A stretch of DNA of 8,813 nt. Source: Nitrososphaerales archaeon. GTDB taxonomy: Archaea > Thermoproteota > Nitrososphaeria > Nitrososphaerales > UBA57. The stretch is from contig JAKUSK010000032.1 in the NCBI GenBank assembly GCA_022449325.1, positions 1 through 8,813 on the forward strand, given 5' to 3'. Shown here one piece after another: positions 1 to 7,086 of the stretch; within the stretch, counting starts at the first letter, position 1; the number at the start of each line of letters is the position of its first letter. A program made the position numbers and the translations under genes. The notes below the pieces were generated by a model. It was not told where the DNA came from and did not search any database. It saw only the letters and a program-made list of their open reading frames with translations.

Positions 1-642
1 TTTTCCAGGATTTTTTCTATTGTAAATGGCAGCTTGTAGTCCAAATACTGAATCATGTATTGTTGGTACAAATAATTTTATATTATTTTTATAACATGCT
101 TTAAGAATTGATTCTGGTTCTTCTGGAATTCTTTTTGCTATCTCATTTATTAATTCAGATATTGATAAAATCTTTCCATCACTATTATTTGCAATGTCAT
201 CATATAGTTCCAGTAATGGCTCGTCAAATTTTGATTGAAAATCATCCTCTGATACTAATACGTCATAAATTCTGTCTATTTTCTTTTCTAGTAAAGCGTC
301 ATCTTTCATATTTACATCACCTTTATAGAAATTTCCTCCATACGCTAACATCATGTCGTGAACAAGGTTAGCTCCTGTTGTTACAATTGAATTGACTAAC
401 CCTCTTTCTATTAATTCGATTATTACTTTGTTCATACCTGCTGGTACTAATGCCCCTGAAAGTGTCAAAAATATATAGGAATTTGATTTTACCATTTCTT
501 CATATGTATCTACTGTTTTCGCAAGCATTCCTGACATAAATGATCCTGATTTACTCATTTCATTTACTAGCTCATTTGTGGTCATACCTGGCCATATCTT
601 CATTGGCTTTACTTTTCCTTTATGGAAAGTATGTTCTTCCAT
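1..642 (-). CDS. dys: Deoxyhypusine synthase family protein, N-terminal 214 codons (C-terminus off window)
   Basis: Reading the minus strand from the ATG at 642 gives 214 uninterrupted codons that continue past the left edge. The fold signature of deoxyhypusine synthases is clear: an NAD-binding stretch LSGALVPAGM (about residues 69-78), then IVTTGANLVHD (about 91-101), and NNIKLFVPTIHDS near the end, followed by KNPG. Canonical enzymes move the aminobutyl group of spermidine to a lysine of aIF5A, the first step of hypusine formation, in the cytoplasm. The catalytic lysine lies further on and cannot be checked. Several positions differ from the human enzyme: the glutamates after TTAGG are replaced by N, V and H residues, and the GSLGD spermidine loop reads SVFGL. 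Together with the segment RIYDV (about 123-127), this resembles the 'DHS-like' proteins of bacteria and some archaea more than human DHS, so the family is secure but the substrate is not. An in-frame extension without stop reaches into the end of polB, but has no better ATG; a TATA-like box 28 nt upstream supports the ATG at 642. Confidence 0.85.
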   Translation of the reverse strand, partial: MEEHTFHKGKVKPMKIWPGMTTNELVNEMSKSGSFMSGMLAKTVDTYEEMVKSNSYIFLTLSGALVPAGMNKVIIELIERGLVNSIVTTGANLVHDMMLAYGGNFYKGDVNMKDDALLEKKIDRIYDVLVSEDDFQSKFDEPLLELYDDIANNSDGKILSISELINEIAKRIPEEPESILKACYKNNIKLFVPTIHDSVFGLQAAIYNRKNPGK

Positions 643-663
643 ATCTAGCAATTTTATTTCTTC

Positions 664-676
664 AATATATGTTATA
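664..676 (-). promoter_or_regulatory. TATA-like promoter of the deoxyhypusine synthase family gene
   Basis: On the minus strand the sequence ATATAACATATAT is centred about 28 nt upstream of the ATG at 642, the spacing expected for an archaeal TATA box driving a leaderless transcript. It lies immediately downstream of the polB stop codon (680-682). The gene could therefore be transcribed on its own as well as by read-through from polB. The call rests on composition and spacing only, in a very AT-rich region. Confidence 0.4.
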
Positions 677-679
677 TGC

Positions 680-3220
680 CTAATTTTCAGTCTTTGAACT
701 CCAGAATAAATCCTCTAATCTTGTTACTCCTAATATGTCATCAAAGGAATATCCCAGCGGTCCTAGCAACTGATCAAATGTACTCTTCATAATTTCCTCG
801 TATTTCTTTTTATCAATTTCTCTGATTTTTGCTAACTCTAGAGGCTTTACTCCTCCAATAGTTTTCACAAATGAAATTATGTCTCCAGGCTTCATTACTT
901 CGATATCTCCTTTTTCTCTATTATGCTCCTCTAATAATCTCGCTGCCCGAACATGTTGGGGAATTGTAGTCTTATACATTTTTGTTGACTTGCTCAACAT
1001 CATTCTAAATGCTAATTTCTCAATGGGTACTTTATCTTCTTTTAATAGTTTGTTACTTTCTCTTGCTATGTTTCTAATTTCTGTTTTAACTTTCTCAAAA
1101 TCTTTTTCAGTTTCTGCTTCTCCTAATCTCTCAATTGCTTCATAAAAAGCCTCTCTCACAAATAATGGTATGTGACTTTTTTTACCAGTTAATCCTTTTA
1201 TTATTACTTGACCGTCATTTTTCACGACAATATAGTTCTTCTTTCTTTCGGAAAATACTGCATATCTATATTTAGCTTCTAATTCTAGATCTACTCCTTG
1301 ATTTTTTTGTGACCATGATATTAAATTGTCAATTTCATTCTGATCAATTGATTTAATAAATAATGAATCTGTATCTCCATATAGTACTTCTATGTTATTA
1401 TTTCTCGCTGCTTCAACTGTTTCAGTAATTATATTTCTTCCAATAGCTGCTGTTGAATCTGCAACTGGTAAGAAAAACAGTGGAAATATTGGCGCGCCTA
1501 GTACTCCATAACTTGCATTTAAAATTACTTTTAACGCTTGTGATACTACTGAGTATAAATTTTTTTCATCCGACGATAATCCTTCCATTTTTGGTAATGG
1601 TTTGTAATAATTTACTCTTATATCTCTTAATGAACCTACAAGTAATGATATTATTCCTCTTCTTTTATCACAAATCCAATGTTTACTTCCTTTGATTAAA
1701 TTTTCTCGATGTTCTTTGTGTTTGCATCTAACTGTTTCATACGATAGATTGTTAACTTTTATTATGCTTGGATATAGGCTTGCAAAATCCAGTGCCGATA
1801 CTCCAAAATACACTCCTATTTTAGGTTCTAATACCATTCCTCCTTGGTATTGCTTTCCTTCTATTACTGCCTCGGAAGACATTTCCTTTAATTCGTCATC
1901 ATCTATTGCCAATTCATCTTTTCTTGGAATTAATGCATTGATCTTTCTATGTTCAAAATATACCATACTCCGTATCCAATTCGAAACTCCAATTCTGGAT
2001 AAATCATTGATTGGCATTTTAGTTATTCTTGAAATAACTAGTAGTAATTTCATTAACAAATCTCCATCAAAGCTTGTTAACTCTAATGTAATCTCTGCAT
2101 CATTGAAATTGTATCTTGCTAAATGATAATAGGTTTGTTGTCCAATTTCTCCCGTAAATTCAATTTTTGATTTATTTAATATTGCTTTACTAACTGCATT
2201 CAAACTATGCTCTGAATATTTATTTCCAAATGCATAAATTTGTATTGATCTATTAAGAAATGTTCTATATAGATCTAAATGTATTCCATGTTTTAAATTT
2301 GCTTCAATTCTTCCTAACTGGATTGGTATATCTTCTTTTTTTATTCCTGCTTTTATGGCTCTATTATAAATATACTTTAAATCAAAATCGTCCCCATTAT
2401 ATGTAATAATACATGGATAATTTCTAATTATTTTGAATACATTTTCAAGTAATGTTTTTTCATCATCTACAAAAATAACATCTATATCTTTTTCTAATTC
2501 ATTTGTTCCTAGTTCAATCCCATTTCTTCTTAGTATAATTACTTGTTTTAAATTATCACTTGCTGCAAATCCTACTGATATTATTTGATATCTTGCTTCA
2601 CCTGCATCTGGAAATCTATCCATTTTATCTGATTGTACTTCTATATCTAATGCAACTCTTTTTATACTGGGTAACGGCTGACTTAGGAGTTCTGCCCATT
2701 CATTAATTTTTTCTTTTATATCATCATCAGCATTTTCTATACCTTTTTGTAACATATCATTCGTTTCTTTTGGCGTTGTAAATTTACTAGGGATTATTTG
2801 ATTATCCTTGATTTTATAGTATATTCCAGGAATCAGAGATTTATCATACATGTATGTCTCATAATATTTTATGTCGGCTTCCCAAGCAACAACTCTATCT
2901 CGTATACTCCTTCCAGGCATTCCGCCTATAATTAATGGGTTATCTGCAATGATCTTTAGCATATTTTCTTCTTTATCATTTAATAAATCAATTTTTTTTG
3001 TTTCTTCAATAATTATTTTATCCTCATTTTTGAATGTTTCTAGTAGTTTCTCATCAGTGTCTTTTTTAACTAAACAATATGGTTTATGTTCAGAACTATC
3101 GTACCATAATTTTATAGTATTTGTCTTTTCATCATAAAATTTTAAACATGCTTTTTTTTCAATACCATCATATGACGCTGATAGTAAAACCATGTTTTCA
3201 TTTTCGATTTGTTCACTCAT
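680..3220 (-). CDS. polB: Family B DNA polymerase with 3'-5' proofreading exonuclease
   Basis: This is a complete 846-residue archaeal family B DNA polymerase, a cytoplasmic replicative enzyme. The N-terminal domain holds KPYCLV (about 46-51), at the place of the uracil-sensing pocket known in Pyrococcus enzymes. The exonuclease motifs are intact: Exo I LDIE (D192, E194), Exo II YNGDDFD (274-280) and Exo III YNFND (Y370, D374). The polymerase motifs follow: motif A DFASLYPSI (478-486), motif B KVILNASYG (564-572) and motif C YGDTDS (614-619) with the metal-binding aspartates D616 and D618. The extreme C-terminus, VTRLEDLF, weakly resembles a PCNA-interacting peptide. The stop is TAG. The start at 3220 is the longest reading; a strong TATA box lies only about 12 nt upstream, so translation may begin at Met10 (3193). 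The gene is divergent from a small membrane protein gene and is followed by the deoxyhypusine synthase family gene. Confidence 0.97.
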   Translation of the reverse strand: MSEQIENENMVLLSASYDGIEKKACLKFYDEKTNTIKLWYDSSEHKPYCLVKKDTDEKLLETFKNEDKIIIEETKKIDLLNDKEENMLKIIADNPLIIGGMPGRSIRDRVVAWEADIKYYETYMYDKSLIPGIYYKIKDNQIIPSKFTTPKETNDMLQKGIENADDDIKEKINEWAELLSQPLPSIKRVALDIEVQSDKMDRFPDAGEARYQIISVGFAASDNLKQVIILRRNGIELGTNELEKDIDVIFVDDEKTLLENVFKIIRNYPCIITYNGDDFDLKYIYNRAIKAGIKKEDIPIQLGRIEANLKHGIHLDLYRTFLNRSIQIYAFGNKYSEHSLNAVSKAILNKSKIEFTGEIGQQTYYHLARYNFNDAEITLELTSFDGDLLMKLLLVISRITKMPINDLSRIGVSNWIRSMVYFEHRKINALIPRKDELAIDDDELKEMSSEAVIEGKQYQGGMVLEPKIGVYFGVSALDFASLYPSIIKVNNLSYETVRCKHKEHRENLIKGSKHWICDKRRGIISLLVGSLRDIRVNYYKPLPKMEGLSSDEKNLYSVVSQALKVILNASYGVLGAPIFPLFFLPVADSTAAIGRNIITETVEAARNNNIEVLYGDTDSLFIKSIDQNEIDNLISWSQKNQGVDLELEAKYRYAVFSERKKNYIVVKNDGQVIIKGLTGKKSHIPLFVREAFYEAIERLGEAETEKDFEKVKTEIRNIARESNKLLKEDKVPIEKLAFRMMLSKSTKMYKTTIPQHVRAARLLEEHNREKGDIEVMKPGDIISFVKTIGGVKPLELAKIREIDKKKYEEIMKSTFDQLLGPLGYSFDDILGVTRLEDLFWSSKTEN

Positions 3221-3225
3221 ATGTA

Positions 3226-3237
3226 CTTTTATATATC
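3226..3237. promoter_or_regulatory. Shared divergent TATA element between polB and the membrane protein gene
   Basis: The 51-bp gap between the two divergent genes contains CTTTTATATATC on the plus strand, which reads GATATATAAAAG on the minus strand. It is TATA-like in both directions. For the plus strand it lies about 40 nt before the first ATG (3272), giving a short leader. For the minus strand it lies only about 12 nt before the ATG at 3220, which would put initiation near 3206, inside the annotated polB, and upstream of Met10. One element could thus serve both genes. The call is from sequence and spacing alone. Confidence 0.5.
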
Positions 3238-3271
3238 AAATCAAACATAAAACATTATCAATAATTAATGG

Positions 3272-3625
3272 ATGTCTATGACAATGAACAAATCTTTCAC
3301 TATTCTGTTTGGTATAATTGGAATTTATTGGATTCTTTCTAGTGTACTTCAGCAAGGTTCTTTCTTATTACTTATTCCAGGAATTCTTTCATTGGCTCTC
3401 GTAATTCCAATAATATCAAATCGATATGCTAAAAATCTAGTATTGCCTACTTTATTATATAATCTTATTCTTACGTCTTATCAAGTATACTCGTCCTCAT
3501 CTATACTCTTATCACGATTTATTGGAATTGAAATTTTTATATTTCTTTTTAATCTAATTTTAACTCTATCTATAATTTATTTAATTTTTCAAACATTACG
3601 AAGTATGAATATAGATATATCTTAA
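3272..3625 (+). CDS. Small hypothetical membrane protein, about four transmembrane segments
   Basis: I do not recognise this 117-residue protein. It is almost wholly hydrophobic, with probable membrane helices at about residues 8-26, 30-48, 56-72 and 82-107. Short polar or basic turns separate them (NRYAKN at 50-55), and the tail after the last helix is short and polar. No catalytic or binding motif is visible. Three in-frame ATGs lie close together (3272, 3278, 3284); 3272 is the furthest upstream because a TAA stands in frame at 3266. The open frame is uninterrupted, is preceded by the divergent TATA element and fills the space between polB and tyrS with only short gaps on both sides, all of which supports a real gene. 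Its composition matches its neighbours. It could be a lineage-specific membrane protein; no function is proposed. Confidence 0.7.
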   Translation: MSMTMNKSFTILFGIIGIYWILSSVLQQGSFLLLIPGILSLALVIPIISNRYAKNLVLPTLLYNLILTSYQVYSSSSILLSRFIGIEIFIFLFNLILTLSIIYLIFQTLRSMNIDIS

Positions 3626-3630
3626 ATATA
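3622..3630 (+). promoter_or_regulatory. TATA box of tyrS
   Basis: TTAAATATA is centred 27 nt before the tyrS ATG, so transcription should start at or within a few bases of the start codon, giving a leaderless mRNA. The box overlaps the TAA stop (3623-3625) of the upstream membrane protein gene, showing how tightly the region is packed. No Shine-Dalgarno-like sequence precedes the ATG, which agrees with a leaderless start. Confidence 0.55.
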
Positions 3631-3652
3631 CTTTCCACGATTAAATTAACAT

Positions 3653-4681
3653 ATGGATATTGAAAATAAGATTTCTCTAGTTAAGAGACCTCCTACCGAA
3701 GAACTGATTCAAGAAGACGAACTTAAAACTCTTTTTGAAACAAATCAGTCTCCTAAACATTATATTGGAATAGAAATGTCTGGAAAACTTCACTTGGGTA
3801 GTCTTCTAATTACTGGATTTAAAATTAATGATTTTATCAAAGCAGGCATTCAATCTTCGGTCTATCTTGCAGATTGGCATAGTTACATAAATGATAAATT
3901 TGACGGTGATTGGGATAGAATAAAACAAGTTACGGATTATTATGAAGAAGCATTCAAATTTTTCTGTCCTGGAGTCAATATAATAAAAAGTAATTCTCTT
4001 TACCATAACAATGATGAATATTGGATGAATCTGATAAAATTCTCAAAACATATGACTTTGTCACGCGCTGTACGATGTTTAACAATTATGGGAAGGAGTG
4101 AAAAAGATCAATTGAGTTTATCTCAATATCTTTACCCATCTATGCAAGCTGTAGATATCAAAGAACTTGATCTCGATATTGTTCATGCAGGAACTGATCA
4201 ACGTAAAATCCATATGCTTGTACGTGAAGTTTTTCCTAAAATGAATTGGAAAGTCCCTATTGCAGTTCATCAACATCTTATTCCCGGTTTATCAAAGGCC
4301 GATGAACAACAAGATACTGCATTTACAAAAATGAGTAAATCTAATCCAAAAAATTCAATTTTTATCCATGATTCCGAAGATGACATTAATTCCAAGATTA
4401 AAACTGGTTGGTGCCCTGAAAAAATTTCTGAGAATAATCCTATTCTCGAATATTGCCAATATATACTCTTTCATGAATCTGGTACTTTCACAATTGAACG
4501 ACCTAGTAAATTTGGTGGTGATATGACCTTTAGCAATTATCAAGAATTGGAATCTGAATATGTTAATGGAAATATACATCCTCTTGATCTAAAATTATCT
4601 GTCGGACGTAAAATAAATGATATTATCTCTCCAATTCGCGCACATTTTTCAAATAAATCTTCATTATTTTCTTCTCTTTGA
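3653..4681 (+). CDS. tyrS: Tyrosyl-tRNA synthetase, archaeal type
   Basis: This class I aminoacyl-tRNA synthetase charges tRNA-Tyr with tyrosine in the cytoplasm. The 342-residue protein shows the HIGH-type motif HLGS (47-50) after YIGIEMSGK. It has the tyrosine-binding set found in Methanocaldococcus TyrRS: Y37, the YPSMQAVD block (Y161, Q165, D168), and Q183 in TDQRKIHML. KMSKS is exact at 226-230. These residues separate it from tryptophanyl-tRNA synthetase, which shares the fold. The C-terminal part keeps KFGGD (286-290) and HPLDLK (309-314), typical of the archaeal/eukaryotic form, which lacks the S4-like RNA-binding domain of bacterial TyrRS. The stretch leading into KMSKS (about 211-225) is longer than in Methanocaldococcus, as far as I recall. 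The ATG at 3653 sits 27 nt after a TATA box, and the stop is TGA. Confidence 0.96.
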   Translation: MDIENKISLVKRPPTEELIQEDELKTLFETNQSPKHYIGIEMSGKLHLGSLLITGFKINDFIKAGIQSSVYLADWHSYINDKFDGDWDRIKQVTDYYEEAFKFFCPGVNIIKSNSLYHNNDEYWMNLIKFSKHMTLSRAVRCLTIMGRSEKDQLSLSQYLYPSMQAVDIKELDLDIVHAGTDQRKIHMLVREVFPKMNWKVPIAVHQHLIPGLSKADEQQDTAFTKMSKSNPKNSIFIHDSEDDINSKIKTGWCPEKISENNPILEYCQYILFHESGTFTIERPSKFGGDMTFSNYQELESEYVNGNIHPLDLKLSVGRKINDIISPIRAHFSNKSSLFSSL

Positions 4682-4700
4682 AAAGAATTCTATAATAGAG

Positions 4701-4718
4701 AGTTATTATATGTATAAG
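4701..4718 (+). promoter_or_regulatory. TATA-like promoter of the channel-aminotransferase-glycosyltransferase cluster
   Basis: The 53-bp gap after tyrS contains TTATTATATGTATAAG, whose first half is centred about 28 nt ahead of the ATG at 4735. This is right for leaderless transcription of the channel gene and, given the tiny gaps that follow, of the two genes behind it. Either half (TTATTATA or TGTATAAG) could be the actual box. Confidence 0.4.
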
Positions 4719-4734
4719 TTGGGATATCTGATTA

Positions 4735-5958
4735 ATGATTTCGACAATAACTTCTATAATGTTTGAATATCCGATTCTTAATAATATTCTCCCATTATTA
4801 ATTTTGATTCTCGCTTCTTATACTTCATTTAAAATTACTCGTAAACTTTTAGTTCGTTTAATCGTTCCTCAGATTAAGAAATCTAAAACCAAATTGGACG
4901 ATATTCTTATTAAAAATCATTTGTTCTTACGAATTTCCTATTTAGTTCCAATATTGATTCTTGATAATTTTTCATATATTTTAGCTTCTAATCTCTCACT
5001 TGAAATTTCTACAATTGAAACAATCATCGCTATATTTACAATTTTTGTTTTTAATTGGATAATCGATTCCATTTTATCTTCATTTACTGATGCTTATTCT
5101 AGACGTTATAAACAAATACCCTTGAAGAGTTATGTTCAAATCTTTAAAATTCTAATTATAATATTTTCTGGACTAATTATTATTTCAATACTTTCAGGAA
5201 TATCACCTTGGGGATTAATTGGTAGTATTGGTGCAATAAGTGCTGTATTATTACTTATTTTTAGAGACACTATTCTATCATTAATTGCCAATCTTCAAAT
5301 ATCATCTAATAAATTAGTTCAACTTCATGATTGGATTGAAGCTCCTGCATTTGGTGCTGATGGAGATGTTATAGAAATTGCTTTACATACTATCAAAGTA
5401 CAAAATTGGGATAAAACTATCACAGTTATCCCTACTCATAAACTAATTGATTCTTCATTCAAAAATTGGCGTGGAATGGAACAAAGTGGCGGACGTCGAA
5501 TTAAACGTTCTATTAATATCGATATTTCATCAATAAAATTCTGTAATGACACACTTCTTTCTAATTTTAGTAAAATTGATCTATTATCTTCTTATTTGAA
5601 AGAAAAGGATATTTTACTCTCAAAAACCAATAAAAATATGAAAATAGATGATACTTTTCATCAATTAAATTCCAGATCTCTTACCAATATTGGTACTTTT
5701 CGCGCTTATGTTATTTCGTATCTTCGTAATCATGATAGTATAAATGAAAATATGACCTTTTTAGTAAGACAACTACCTCCCTCCGAAAATGGCCTCCCAA
5801 TTGAGATTTATGTATTTAGTAACGATAATGAATGGATTAATTATGAAAATATTCAATCTGATATATTTGATCATTTAATCGCTGCTACTAATTACTTTGA
5901 TCTAAGAATATTCCAGAATCCATCTGGTCATGATCTTAATTCACTTGTTAAGGACTAA
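4735..5958 (+). CDS. ybdG: YbdG-type mechanosensitive channel (MscS superfamily, miniconductance)
   Basis: This 407-residue membrane protein belongs to the MscS superfamily and specifically resembles E. coli YbdG (415 residues), linked to the miniconductance channel that releases solutes on hypo-osmotic shock. Membrane segments lie at about 12-30, 63-85, 92-115 and 135-153, with the pore-lining helix at about 157-190. The cytoplasmic beta domain follows, with GADGDVIEI (207-215), KVQNWD (221-226) and NWRGMEQSGGRRIKRSI (244-260). Further blocks, LTNIGTFRAY (316-325), the MTFLVRQLPP stretch (340-349) and NGLPIEIY (352-359), also match YbdG as I remember it. The protein is full length without breaks. 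The aminotransferase gene starts 9 nt after its stop, so the two are probably co-transcribed. YbdG is best known from Bacteria, so gene transfer is plausible, but base composition is like its neighbours. The ATG at 4735 is supported by an upstream TATA box; Met9 is a less likely alternative. Confidence 0.9.
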   Translation: MISTITSIMFEYPILNNILPLLILILASYTSFKITRKLLVRLIVPQIKKSKTKLDDILIKNHLFLRISYLVPILILDNFSYILASNLSLEISTIETIIAIFTIFVFNWIIDSILSSFTDAYSRRYKQIPLKSYVQIFKILIIIFSGLIIISILSGISPWGLIGSIGAISAVLLLIFRDTILSLIANLQISSNKLVQLHDWIEAPAFGADGDVIEIALHTIKVQNWDKTITVIPTHKLIDSSFKNWRGMEQSGGRRIKRSINIDISSIKFCNDTLLSNFSKIDLLSSYLKEKDILLSKTNKNMKIDDTFHQLNSRSLTNIGTFRAYVISYLRNHDSINENMTFLVRQLPPSENGLPIEIYVFSNDNEWINYENIQSDIFDHLIAATNYFDLRIFQNPSGHDLNSLVKD

Positions 5959-5967
5959 TTGATCTAT

Positions 5968-7080
5968 ATGTCTAAAAAAATTTCTGTTAATGAACCTGTA
6001 TTTGATGATAGTGAAGTGAATATTGCTCAAACAATTCTTGATAGTGGTCTGCTTAGCAGTTCCAATATGTATGGAGGAAAATATGTAAAAATTTTTGAAA
6101 AACAATTATCAGAATTACTTGATTGTAAATATGCAGTAGCTGTGAACTCTGGTACTTCTGCCTTATACGCATCATTATTGTCCTTAGGAATTAAATCAGG
6201 TGATGAAGTACTTGTTCCATCATTTAGCTTTACTGCTACTGCCAGTGCAGTTATTGCAACAGGTGCCACTCCTGTCTTTGTTGATATTTCATCGTCTAAT
6301 TATAATATTGATTTATCACTAATCGAATCACGTATTTCTAAAAAAACTAAGGCAATTATTCCTGTTCATTTATATGGACATCCTGTTAATATTGAACAGC
6401 TTTCTGAAATTACATCTGCTGATAACATTCCAATAATTGAAGACGGTGCACAATCACTTGGATCCTCTATTAATGGAAAAAAATGTGGTACTTTGGGTGA
6501 TTTAGGCTGCACTAGTCTTTATCCTACAAAGGTTATTACTTCGGGAGAAGGAGGTGTTATTACAACAAACGACGACGAATTATACAATCAATTATTGATG
6601 ATTCGTAATCATGGTCTTGATAAATCTGGCCAAACAATAAGATTTGGTCTAAATCTTAGAATGCCTGAACTTGAAGCTGCTCTTGCATCTATTCAATTAA
6701 GTAAACTTAATGATTTTATTAATATTAGAAGAAAAAATTCTAATATTATTTCTGAATTCATTAATGAATTTGAATTATCTATTCCTGTGGAAGATGATGG
6801 CATATTTCTTAATCGTTACTTGTATACACTCTCTCTTAGTCATTCTCGTGAAGAAATCATGACTTTTATGGAAAAACAAGGAATTAATACTGCAATTTAT
6901 TATCGAACACCTATTCATAAAATGCCTTTTTATCAGACTTTTAATAATACTTACGAACTCCCTAATACCGACACTGCTTCATCTCAAGTTCTTTCTATTC
7001 CAATACATTCTGGTTTATCTAACGATGATATTAATCATGTTGGACAATCGCTTTGCAATGCTTTAAAAACTATTTATTGA
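5968..7080 (+). CDS. DegT/DnrJ/EryC1/StrS-family PLP-dependent aminotransferase
   Basis: This 370-residue protein is a fold-type I PLP enzyme of the sugar aminotransferase family, which adds an amino group to keto-sugar nucleotides for glycans or glycoproteins. Counting from the ATG at 5968, NSGTSAL (60-66) binds the PLP phosphate and EDGAQSLGS (158-166) provides the aspartate (D159) that pairs with the pyridine nitrogen. The Schiff-base lysine is K188 in YPTKVITSGEGG, followed by the family's NLRMPELEAALA segment (about 229-240). K188 is present, so it should be an active aminotransferase rather than a dehydratase-like relative, which has histidine there. The frame is also open from a TTG at 5959, directly abutting the previous stop, but the ATG is preferred. 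An AAGGA stretch at 5950-5954 is a possible, rather distant ribosome site. The exact sugar substrate cannot be read from sequence. It lies between a channel gene and a polyprenol-phosphate glycosyltransferase gene. Confidence 0.92.
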   Translation: MSKKISVNEPVFDDSEVNIAQTILDSGLLSSSNMYGGKYVKIFEKQLSELLDCKYAVAVNSGTSALYASLLSLGIKSGDEVLVPSFSFTATASAVIATGATPVFVDISSSNYNIDLSLIESRISKKTKAIIPVHLYGHPVNIEQLSEITSADNIPIIEDGAQSLGSSINGKKCGTLGDLGCTSLYPTKVITSGEGGVITTNDDELYNQLLMIRNHGLDKSGQTIRFGLNLRMPELEAALASIQLSKLNDFINIRRKNSNIISEFINEFELSIPVEDDGIFLNRYLYTLSLSHSREEIMTFMEKQGINTAIYYRTPIHKMPFYQTFNNTYELPNTDTASSQVLSIPIHSGLSNDDINHVGQSLCNALKTIY

Positions 7081-7086
7081 TTTATT

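Noticed and set aside
108..371. Plus-strand open frame of 87 codons
   Set aside because: It lies antisense to the deoxyhypusine synthase family gene and its leucine/histidine-rich product has no recognisable family; it is a shadow of the real frame.
1491..1498. GC-only 8-bp palindrome GGCGCGCC standing out in AT-rich DNA
   Set aside because: It encodes the Gly-Ala-Pro following polymerase motif B on the minus strand, so coding constraint explains it; there is no second copy or other sign of a site.
879..3137. Several plus-strand open frames of 80-144 codons inside polB
   Set aside because: They are all antisense to a polymerase with every motif intact. Their serine/leucine/isoleucine-rich products are what the complement of an AT-rich gene gives.
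3268..3300. ATG at 3268 as start of a gene
   Set aside because: This frame differs from that of the membrane protein and soon reaches a stop, so it is not a plausible gene start.
3806..4579. Minus-strand open frames at 3806-4006 and 4355-4579
   Set aside because: They are antisense to tyrS, with no promoter and no family resemblance.
5959..5967. TTG start for the aminotransferase directly abutting the channel stop codon
   Set aside because: The ATG three codons later is a better start and begins just before the conserved N-terminus; the extra residues MIY add nothing recognisable.
6027..6269. Minus-strand open frame of 80 codons
   Set aside because: It is antisense to the conserved PLP-binding part of the aminotransferase.
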